Origin: Rhodoblastus sp.
Lineage (GTDB): Bacteria; Pseudomonadota; Alphaproteobacteria; Rhizobiales; Beijerinckiaceae
Assembly (NCBI GenBank): GCA_013693735.1
Contig: CP059255.1
Coordinates: 1 to 5,021, forward strand
Length of the DNA stretch: 5,021 bases
Direction of reading: 5' to 3'
How positions within the stretch are numbered: the first letter of the stretch is position 1; each line of letters begins with the position of its first letter. The position numbers and the translations under genes are program-made. Below are positions 1 through 5,021 of this stretch, in pieces. The notes under the pieces were generated by a model. That model did no database searches and had not been told where the DNA came from. It was given only the letters and a program-made list of their open reading frames with translations.

Positions 1-1202
1 TTGGGCTGGGCCTGAAGATTAATCTTCACGCCGATGCGCGCCAGCATCGAAGTCGCCGCCTGACAGATCTGCTCGTCGTTGACATAGCGATCGTTGGGGC
101 AGTGCATCGTCACCTCGAAGCCGTTGGGATAGCCGGCCTCGGCGAGAAGCTTGGCGCCTCCGGATCGTAGGGCCAGCGCGACAGTTCGCCCGAACGCGAG
201 AACAGCGACGGCGCGATCAGGATCGGCACAGGCGTGGCGAGGTTGCGCATCACCTTGGTCTTGATCGCCTCGATGTCGATGGCCTGATAAAAGGCCTTGC
301 GCACGCGCGGATCCTTGAACGGATTCTTGCCCTTGACGTTCGAATACAGAAGCTCGTCGCGCTTCTGATCGAAGAACAGATGAATGATGCGGGTCTCGGG
401 CCCGGTCATCAACTTGGTGTTGGGGCTGTCGGCGACGCGCTTCATGTCCTGCACGGGCACGGGCTCGATCATGTCGACCTCGCCCGACAGCAGCGCCGCG
501 ACGCGGGTGGCGTCCTGCTTGATGGTGGTGAAGATCACCTCGTCGAGATTGTGCTCCTTCTGCCCCACCAGCCGGGATTGGCCTTGAAGACCGTCTTCAC
601 GCCAGGCTCGTGGCTGACGATCATGAAGGGGCCGGTGCCGTTGGCCTTCAGCGCGAAGCTGTTCTGCTCCTTGCCGGTGGCGGGCTGCGGCTTCTGCGCG
701 CCGTTGGCCTCCGCCCATTTCTTCGACAGCATGAACCAGCCGTCCCACTCCGCCATCAGCGTGGGCGTGGGCTGCACGGTGATGAAATCGAGCGTGTGAT
801 CGTCGATCTTGACGACTTTCAATCCCTTGGCGAGGCGCTGCGACATTTGCGATCCGGGCGCCAGCACGCGCTCGAAGGAGAACAGCACGTCGTCGGCGGT
901 GAAATCCTCGCCGCCTGAGAATTTCACGCCCTTGCGCAGATAGACGCGCCAGCGGTTGGGCTCGGGCGTCTCCAGCGTTCGGCGAGCGCGGGAACGATCT
1001 TGAGGTCCTTGTCGCGACGCACGAGCGGTTCGTAGACGTTGCTGAGCGTGCCGTAGCTGAAGGTCTCGTTCAGCGTGTAGGGGTCGAGCGCGTTGAGATC
1101 GCCCTGAAACGCGTATTTGAAAGTCACGGCCTGGGCTGAGACGGCTCCGGCCGCCATCGCCGCGCTCATGACGCCGGCCATCAGCCACGTCTTCATTCGC
1201 AT
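1..1202 (-). CDS. ABC transporter substrate-binding protein, family 5 (peptide/nickel type), partial at left edge, three frameshifts
   Basis: This is a periplasmic solute receptor that would hand a peptide-like ligand to an inner-membrane ABC importer. The start at 1202 (MRMKTW) follows a strong Shine-Dalgarno and opens a signal peptide of about 25 residues: a basic start, a hydrophobic alanine-rich core and an AQA-type cleavage site. The mature protein begins VTFKYAFQGDLNALDPY. Family-5 landmarks follow: NVYEPLVRRD, RKGVKFSGGEDFTADDVLFS (about residues 85-105), NGTGPFMIVSHEPG, NPGWWG, FKDPRVRKAFYQAID, and LLAEAGYPNGFEVTMHCP near the window edge. About 400 residues are visible; the family usually has 500-540, so the C-terminal part lies outside. 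The frame breaks near 972, 563-566 and 155, each repaired by one added base in a short C or GC run. Codons outside the breaks look normal. The ligand is not determinable; dipeptide, oligopeptide or a similar small solute is likely. Family call is firm, substrate open. Confidence 0.9.
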
Positions 1203-1208
1203 GATCGA

Positions 1209-1215
1209 CTCCTCC
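1209..1215 (-). promoter_or_regulatory. Strong Shine-Dalgarno of the substrate-binding protein
   Basis: On the minus strand GGAGGAG lies 6 bases before the ATG at 1202. It fixes that start over the second ATG at 1196 (third codon) and over the long open stretch that continues upstream in the same frame. Confidence 0.8.
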
Positions 1216-1328
1216 GCCGCATCGTCTGCGCCGCGTGTTCTATGCCGCGAGCCTATGCCAAGGTTCGGCTGTCGGTCCAGCCCGGAAGGAGCGCGCGCCG
1301 GCTGTCGCGGCGCAGCGGCGCCTGTCTT

Positions 1329-1349
1329 CTTCGCGCGGCGCCCGCGAAG
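1329..1349. repeat. Perfect 7-bp inverted repeat, possible operator
   Basis: CTTCGCG and CGCGAAG flank a 7-base spacer (CGGCGCC, 1336-1342). It lies about mid-way between the divergent starts, where a regulator serving both genes could bind. GC richness makes such palindromes fairly common by chance, so a role is only inferred. Confidence 0.35.
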
Positions 1350-1361
1350 CGATCGCAGCCG

Positions 1362-1378
1362 CTGCGCGCGCCGCGCAG
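1362..1378. repeat. Perfect 7-bp inverted repeat with 3-base loop
   Basis: CTGCGCG and CGCGCAG flank CGC. The left arm can instead pair as CTGCG with CGCAG at 1354-1358, so two mutually exclusive hairpins are possible. It lies just upstream of the possible promoter at 1406-1434, so a DNA-level operator fits better than an RNA attenuator. Chance is a real alternative at this GC content. Confidence 0.3.
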
Positions 1379-1405
1379 AGGCGGTCTGCGTCGCGCTCGA
1401 CCGAA

Positions 1406-1434
1406 TTGACGGGCGCGGCGCGGCGCTGTCTGCT
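1406..1434 (+). promoter_or_regulatory. Possible sigma70-type promoter for the amidohydrolase
   Basis: TTGACG (1406-1411) is separated by 17 bases from TCTGCT (1429-1434). The -35 box matches 5 of 6 consensus bases and the -10 box only 3 of 6. Transcription would begin near 1441, leaving a short leader with the GAGG Shine-Dalgarno before the ATG at 1465. Alphaproteobacterial -10 boxes are loosely conserved, which makes this plausible but unproven. Confidence 0.35.
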
Positions 1435-1454
1435 CTGGCGAGCATCCATCCGAC

Positions 1455-1458
1455 GAGG
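1455..1458 (+). promoter_or_regulatory. Shine-Dalgarno of the amidohydrolase
   Basis: GAGG sits 6 bases before the ATG at 1465. It supports this start over earlier in-frame start codons in the open intergenic stretch. The encoded N-terminus (MPIINRAAELAVDATAWRRD) is also where M20 proteins of this group normally begin. Confidence 0.6.
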
Positions 1459-1464
1459 TCGTTC

Positions 1465-2625
1465 ATGCCGATCATCAACCGCGCCGCCGAGCTGGCGGTC
1501 GACGCCACCGCCTGGCGACGCGATTTCCACCAGCACCCGGAGTTGCTGTTCGACGTGCATCGCACGGCCGGCGTCGTGGCGCAGAAGCTGCGCGAATTCG
1601 GTTGCGATCAGGTCGTCACCGGCGTCGGCCAGACCGGCGTGGTGGGCGTGATCAAGGGACGCATGAGCGGCAGCGGCCGCGTGATCGGGCTGCGCGCCGA
1701 CATGGACGCGCTTCCCATCGTCGAGGCGACGAACGCGCCGCACGCCTCCACCATTCCGGGCAAGATGCACGCCTGCGGCCATGACGGCCACACGGCGATG
1801 CTGTGGGCGCGGCGCGCTATCTCGCCGAGACGCGCAATTTCGACGGAACCGCCGTGATGATCTTCCAGCCGGCGGAGGAAGGCGGCGGCGGCGGCAAGGC
1901 GATGGTCGACGACGGGCTGATGGAGCGCTTCGGCGTGCAGAGGTCTACGGCATGCACAACATGCCGGGCATGCCGGTCGGCGCCTTCGCGATCCGGCCGG
2001 GCGCGATCATGGCGGCGGCCGACCGCTTCGACATCGTCATCGAGGGGCGCGGAGGCCACGCCGCCAAGCCGCATGAGACGATCGACCCGATCGTCATCGC
2101 CGCGCAGATCATCAGCGCCGCGCAATCGATCGCCCGCGCTCGGCCGATCCGCTCGACTCGATCGTGATGTCGATCACCCGCGTCGACGCCGGCACGAGTT
2201 ACAACATCATTCCGCAAAGCGTGCTGTTGCAGGGCACGGCGCGCACCCTCAACGCGCAGATGCGCGATCTCGCCGAGGAACGTCTGACGCAGATCGCGAC
2301 GGCGTCGCGGCGGCGATGGGCGGCGGCGCGCGTCGCCTATTCGCGCGGCTATCCGGTGACGCGCAACCATCCCAAGCAGACCGATTTCGCGATTAAGGTG
2401 GCCGCGAGCGTGGCGGGAGAGAACGCGATCGAGACCGAGCTTGAACCGACGATGGGGGCGGAGGATTTCTCCTACATGCTGGAGGCGCGCCCCGGCGCCT
2501 TCATCTTCGTCGGCAACGGCGACAGCGCGGGCCTGCATCACCCCGCTTACGATTTCAACGACGCGGTGATTCCGGTCGGGATGTCCTACTGGGCGAAGCT
2601 GATCGAAACCGCGATGCCGGCCTGA
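1465..2625 (+). CDS. M20-family amidohydrolase (hippurate hydrolase / N-acyl-amino-acid amidohydrolase type), frameshifted
   Basis: This is a metal-dependent amidohydrolase of the M20D group, which releases an amino acid from an N-acyl or N-aroyl conjugate, probably in the cytoplasm. Visible in order: WRRDFHQHPELLFDVHRTA (residues about 17-35), GLRADMDALPI (78), HACGHDGHTAM (102) with Cys and His metal ligands, FQPAEEGGGGG (about 133) with the catalytic glutamate pair, YGMHNMPGMP (metal His), the lid-domain GRGGHAAKPHETIDP, SYNIIPQSVLLQGTARTL, EPTMGAEDFSYML and LHHPAYDFND with the last metal His. Frame breaks lie near 1801-1804, 1941 and 2139, one base lost at each, plus a compensating pair near 2301 and 2325-2331. 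Repair adds 6 bases and gives about 388 residues, the usual family length. It is divergent from a binding-protein gene, which suggests hydrolysis of an imported conjugate or peptide. Exact substrate cannot be read from sequence. As written, translation would stop at 1858. Confidence 0.92.
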
Positions 2626-2632
2626 GGCCGGC
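2616..2632 (+). terminator. Stem-loop over the amidohydrolase stop codon
   Basis: GCCGGCC (2616-2622) and GGCCGGC (2626-2632) form a perfect 7-bp stem whose three-base loop is the stop codon TGA itself. The following bases, TCTTCGCTTCG, are only moderately T-rich, so this is a weak intrinsic terminator or a pause/stability hairpin. Its position at the end of the gene and before a convergent gene supports a transcription-end role. Confidence 0.5.
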
Positions 2633-2665
2633 TCTTCGCTTCGTCCGGCGCGGAAATAGCCGGCC
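2626..2665. terminator. Inverted repeats at the convergent gene junction
   Basis: GGCCGGCT (2626-2633) and AGCCGGCC (2658-2665) are a perfect 8-bp inverted repeat with 24 bases between. It competes with the smaller hairpin at 2616-2632. A third option pairs GCGCGG (2648-2653) with CCGCGC (2664-2669). The gap between the converging genes is only 47 bases and consists largely of these arms, so a shared bidirectional stop is likely. No long T tract follows on either strand. Confidence 0.45.
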
Positions 2666-2672
2666 GCGCGCT

Positions 2673-4126
2673 TCAATCCGCGCGGCGTTTGGCCAGAGTC
2701 GCGGCGGCGCCGAGGCGCAGCAGATCGGCCAAGGCCGCCTCGACCGCGTTCATGAAACGCGGGTCCTCTGGCAAGTCCTTGCCGAACACCGCCGGCATGG
2801 CGGCGTAGGCGCGCGAGCGGCGGATCGTCGCCGCCGCGGCGCCGCGCGCGGCGAGTTCGGCCGCCATCGGATCGTTGACCTCATGCGACGCGCCGTTCTC
2901 GCCGCGTCCGGTCGCGTAGCGCATCCAGGCGGCGACGCCGAGGGCGAGGCGGTCGATCGGCGCGTCAAGGGCGAGGCGGTCGCGGATCGTTCCGAGCAGG
3001 CGTTGCGGCAACTTCTGCGTCCCGTCCATCGCGATCTGGCGGGTGCGGTGCTTGAGAGCGGGGTTGAGGAAGCGCGCGATCAACGCGTCCTTGTAGCGCG
3101 ACGTCGAAGCCCGACGGGACTTTCAGCGTCGGCGCGATCTCGTCGTCCATCAGCGCGCGCACATGCGCGGCGAGATCGGGATTGGCGACGGCGGTCGAGA
3201 CGAACTCCCAGCCGGCGAGGCAACCCAGATTGGCGATGGTGGAATGCGAGCCGTTGAGCAGACGCAGCTTCATCAGCTCGTAGGGCGCGACGTCGTCGGT
3301 GAATTCGACACCGCGCCAGTCGGGCCGGCCCTCGGGGAAATCATCCTCGACGACCCATTGGCTAAAGGGCTCGGTCATCACCGGCCAGGCGTCCCTAACG
3401 CCCAAACGTGCGGCCACATGCGCGCGATCGGCTTCCGTCGTGGCCGGAACGATACGGTCGACCATCGTCGAGGGCAGGCGACGTCGCGGCCGATATGCAT
3501 GGCCAGCTGGGATCGCGCAGCAGCGCGTAGCCCATCAACAGCTTGCGCACGGTTTTGCCGTTGGCGGGAAGATTGTCGCAGCACAGCACCGTGAAGGGGG
3601 CGACTCGCCGCGCGGCGGCGCGCCAGCGCCTCGACGAGCAACCCCGCGCCGAACGCGGGCGATGGGGATGAGCAAGATCGTGGACGATGTCGGGATGGTC
3701 GTCCTTCGCTCGCCCGTCGCGGGATCGTGGCAATAGCCCTTCTCGGTGACGGTGAGGGAGACGATCCTGACTTGCGCCGTCGCCATAAGGGCGAGCAACG
3801 CCTCAGGGTCCTCCGACGCGACCAAGGTGGCGAGCCTGCGAGCCGACGACGCGCAGGCTCTCTCCCGACGCGTCTCGCGACGCGACGACGTATAGCCCGT
3901 CCTGCGGTTGCAAGGCGTCGCGAGTGTCCGGAGAACGCAGACTGACGCCCGCGATCCCCAATCGAGGCCGCCGCGCGCCATCGCGTCATCGGTGTAAACC
4001 GCTTGATGGGCGCGGTGAAAAGCGCCGACGCCAAGATGCGACGCCCACGCGCGCCGCGGCGCGATCATAGGCCGGGCGGGCGACGTCGGAGGGGAGAGCG
4101 GCGAGCGCAGCGTTGTTCAGACGCAT
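2673..4126 (-). CDS. Mannitol dehydrogenase-family oxidoreductase (mannitol 2-dehydrogenase / fructuronate reductase group), multiply frameshifted
   Basis: This is a long-chain polyol dehydrogenase that would interconvert a sugar alcohol or aldonate with its keto form using NAD(P). Start 4126 gives MRLNNAALAALPSDVARPAYD, typical of the family, with a weak GAGA Shine-Dalgarno 7 bases upstream. Next come the nucleotide-binding HLGVGAFHRAHQAVYTDD, VRIVSLTVTEKGYCHDPATG, FTVLCCDNLPANG, MVDRIVPATT, EPFSQWVVED and KLRLLNGSHS (about residue 290). That last motif has the Lys-x4-Asn-x2-His spacing of the catalytic residues known as K295, N300 and H303 in Pseudomonas mannitol 2-dehydrogenase. HRTRQIAMDGTQKLPQRLL begins the C-terminal helical domain. 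Frame breaks fall near 4038, 3956, 3836, 3707, 3644, 3606, 3508, 3471 and 3098. Repair gives about 488 residues, the normal length. It lies downstream of an ABC permease on the same strand. Substrate is open: mannitol, arabinitol, sorbitol or a uronate. Confidence 0.9.
2941..2982. repeat. Two copies of a 15-base direct repeat inside the dehydrogenase gene
   Basis: AGGGCGAGGCGGTCG occurs at 2941-2955 and 2968-2982, 27 bases apart and in the same reading frame. On the minus strand it encodes the DRLAL pair in DRLALDAPIDRLALGVAAW. Related enzymes have similar helix sequence here, so it probably reflects protein sequence and GC-rich codon choice rather than a mobile repeat. Confidence 0.6.
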
Positions 4127-4175
4127 AAAGCTGTCTCGATCGGTTTGCGCGGCGGCGCGGCTGGGAGGAAAAGTT

Positions 4176-4200
4176 TGGCGCCTTTCGACCGGCCGCGCCA
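4176..4200 (-). terminator. Terminator-like stem-loop downstream of the permease
   Basis: On the minus strand TGGCGC and GCGCCA form a 6-bp stem around a 13-base loop, followed by AACTTTTCC. The T run is only four long. If functional, it would stop or attenuate transcripts coming from the permease operon before the dehydrogenase gene. The stem is short, so confidence is low. Confidence 0.3.
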
Positions 4201-4210
4201 GCGCAAGCGA

Positions 4211-4225
4211 TAGTCATGCTGACCA
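4211..4225. promoter_or_regulatory. Imperfect 15-base palindrome, possible operator
   Basis: TAGTCATGCTGACCA has half-sites TAGTCA and TGACCA that match at 5 of 6 positions around a 3-base centre. The size resembles operators of GntR- or LacI-type regulators, which often control sugar-acid and polyol genes. It lies 85-99 bases before the dehydrogenase start. No regulator gene is visible in the window, so the role is inferred. Confidence 0.25.
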
Positions 4226-4243
4226 GGATCTGCCTGAACAACG

Positions 4244-4263
4244 GGCGCAAAAGTAAATGCGCC
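4244..4263. repeat. Perfect 6-bp inverted repeat with AT-rich centre
   Basis: GGCGCA and TGCGCC flank AAAGTAAA. An AT-rich centre inside GC arms stands out in this GC-rich DNA. It could be an operator upstream of the dehydrogenase, or a weak hairpin after the permease gene; no T tract follows the right arm on either strand, which argues against an intrinsic terminator. Confidence 0.3.
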
Positions 4264-4329
4264 GCGTCCCTTCCCCGCCCGCCACCGCCGCTAGGCGTCC
4301 ACAGAAATCGTCGACCCGTTCGTGTTTGT

Positions 4330-5021
4330 CTAATGCGTGTTCTCACGCTTGGCGCGCGTGACGATCTGCGTCGGATTGACGAATTGCAGCGCCAGGATCA
4401 ACCAAACGAGCGTCACGCCCATGTAAATCATGGCCATCGCGTCGACCGACTGAACCGCGCGCACGCCAGGCGAATTCACCGCCGCATAAAGCGCGACGAC
4501 GAGCGTCGTCGAGGTCGGGCCGGCGACGAGGAAGGTCAGTTCGAACATCGCGATGGTGCGCACCAGCACCAGGAGCAGCGCCGCCAGCACGCCCGGCAGC
4601 AGCAAGGGCGCCAGCACATGCACGAACATGCGGAAGGTGCCCGCGCCGAACACCCGCGCCGCCGCCTCGACGCGCGGGTCGATCTGTTCGACGAAGGGGA
4701 TCATCACCAGGATGACGAAGGGCACCGTCGGCACCAGATTGGCGAGAATGACGCCCCACAGCGTGCCGCCGAGACCGGCCTGGTAGAGCACCGTGGCGAG
4801 CGGAATGCCGTAGGTGATCGGCGGGATCAGAAGCGGCAGCAGGAACAGCAGCATCACCGCCTTCTTGCCCGGAAACTCGCGGCGCGCCATCGCATAGGCC
4901 GCCGGCACGCCGATCAGCCCGGCCAGAAGCACCACCGCGAACACCACCTCGAAGGTGACGAGCAGCACGTCGCCGAGCTGAAACTCGCTCCAGGCCGAGG
5001 CGTACCATTTCGTCGTGAAGC
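4330..5021 (-). CDS. ABC transporter inner-membrane permease, spermidine/putrescine (PotC-like) type, partial at right edge
   Basis: This is one of the two membrane subunits of a binding-protein-dependent importer. The frame is open to the right edge, where it reads FTTKWYASAWSEFQLGDVLL; in this family that segment lies in the periplasmic loop after the first membrane helix, so the N-terminus and helix 1 are missing. The visible part has about five hydrophobic segments, including FEVVFAVVLLAGLIGVPAAY, AVMLLFLLPLLIPPITYGIP and LWGVILANLVPTVPFVILVM. The cytoplasmic EAA loop that contacts the ATPase reads VEAAARVFGAGTFRMFVHVL and then APLLLPGV. The C-terminus is FVNPTQIVTRAKRENTH with stop TAG at 4330-4332. 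No frame break occurs in 692 bases, unlike the three genes to its left. The polyol dehydrogenase downstream on the same strand suggests a sugar alcohol or related ligand, although subfamily resemblance is to polyamine permeases. The GTG at 4968 is internal, not the start. Confidence 0.9.
   Translation of the reverse strand, partial: FTTKWYASAWSEFQLGDVLLVTFEVVFAVVLLAGLIGVPAAYAMARREFPGKKAVMLLFLLPLLIPPITYGIPLATVLYQAGLGGTLWGVILANLVPTVPFVILVMIPFVEQIDPRVEAAARVFGAGTFRMFVHVLAPLLLPGVLAALLLVLVRTIAMFELTFLVAGPTSTTLVVALYAAVNSPGVRAVQSVDAMAMIYMGVTLVWLILALQFVNPTQIVTRAKRENTH

Larger units (their letters stand above)
1203..1464. other. Divergent intergenic region between binding protein and amidohydrolase
   Basis: These 262 bases separate two divergent starts, so they should hold both promoters and any shared operator. 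Reading frames stay open through parts of it on both strands, but the residues are arginine- and alanine-rich and resemble no protein I know; I attribute the openness to high GC. Two perfect 7-bp palindromes and one promoter-like element are listed separately. I found no convincing promoter on the minus strand: TTGGCA near 1258-1263 has no well-spaced -10 box. Confidence 0.6.
4127..4329. other. Intergenic gap between permease and dehydrogenase
   Basis: These 203 bases follow the permease stop and precede the dehydrogenase start on the same strand. Part is open in a minus-strand frame, but the residues are arginine-rich and match no family I recognise, so I call it non-coding. It is AT-richer in patches than the genes, around 4166-4176 and 4249-4258. 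It contains a terminator-like stem-loop and two palindromes, listed separately. The gap is long for tightly coupled genes, so the dehydrogenase may have its own promoter. Confidence 0.55.

Noticed and set aside
1240..1263. Minus-strand TTGGCA with TAGAAC as promoter, or a sigma54-like site, for the binding protein
   Set aside because: The boxes are only 13 bases apart, too close for sigma70, and the TTGC half of a sigma54 site is missing.
1117..1464. In-frame upstream extension of the amidohydrolase
   Set aside because: It overlaps the start of the binding protein on the other strand and lacks family sequence; ATG 1465 has a GAGG at good spacing and a normal N-terminus.
1203..1565. Long open minus-strand frame upstream of the binding protein, giving a much longer N-terminus
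   Set aside because: The extra residues are arginine/alanine-rich without family similarity, overlap the opposite-strand amidohydrolase, and a strong Shine-Dalgarno plus signal peptide mark the start at 1202.
1945..2676. Long minus-strand open frame of 243 codons opposite the amidohydrolase
   Set aside because: It is antisense to clear M20 sequence and its composition is that of a GC-rich shadow frame.
2941..2982. Direct repeat as a mobile or regulatory element
   Set aside because: It lies in frame within a coding helix and encodes DRLAL twice, which fits the protein family.
4068..4068. ATG at 4068 as the dehydrogenase start
   Set aside because: No Shine-Dalgarno precedes it, and the stretch 4126-4045 encodes the expected family N-terminus in an adjacent frame, linked by a frame break near 4038.
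4065..4346. Possible small protein of 93 codons in the permease-dehydrogenase gap
   Set aside because: No Shine-Dalgarno or recognisable motif; arginine-rich; it overlaps both the permease end and the dehydrogenase start.
4968..4968. GTG at 4968 as the permease start
   Set aside because: The frame stays open with family-typical sequence to the right edge, so this codon is internal.

Overview
The window is GC-rich DNA with strong G/C preference at third codon positions. It carries catabolic and transport genes typical of alphaproteobacteria, most likely Hyphomicrobiales (rhizobia, Bosea or Methylobacterium relatives). That placement is inferred from composition and gene types only. I found no rRNA, tRNA, CRISPR array, insertion sequence or prophage gene.

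Layout, left to right. (1) 1-1202, minus strand: a periplasmic substrate-binding protein of the peptide/nickel (family 5) ABC transporter type, with a signal peptide, running off the left edge. (2) 1203-1464: a divergent intergenic region with a possible sigma70-type promoter and two perfect GC-rich palindromes. (3) 1465-2625, plus strand: an M20-family amidohydrolase of the hippurate hydrolase / N-acyl-amino-acid amidohydrolase type. (4) 2626-2672: a convergent junction with nested inverted repeats that look like a shared transcription stop. (5) 2673-4126, minus strand: a long-chain mannitol dehydrogenase-family enzyme (mannitol 2-dehydrogenase / fructuronate reductase / arabinitol dehydrogenase group). 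(6) 4127-4329: a gap with a weak terminator-like stem-loop and two operator-like palindromes. (7) 4330-5021, minus strand: an inner-membrane ABC permease of the spermidine/putrescine (PotC-like) type, running off the right edge.

Two functional themes sit back to back. The binding protein and the divergently transcribed amidohydrolase fit uptake and hydrolysis of a peptide-like or N-acylated amino acid. The permease and the downstream polyol dehydrogenase point the same way and may form an operon for import and oxidation of a sugar alcohol or sugar acid.

The most striking property concerns sequence integrity. Each of the three genes between 1 and 4126 is split among several reading frames. 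Moving frame by one or two bases at about 17 places restores family-typical proteins of about 388 residues (amidohydrolase) and 488 residues (dehydrogenase), with catalytic motifs intact. The permease has no such break in 692 bases. Nearly all the breaks fit small losses in short G/C runs or CG repeats, which looks more like uncorrected sequencing or assembly errors than gene decay, although decay cannot be excluded from the sequence alone. I see no convincing new biological system here.
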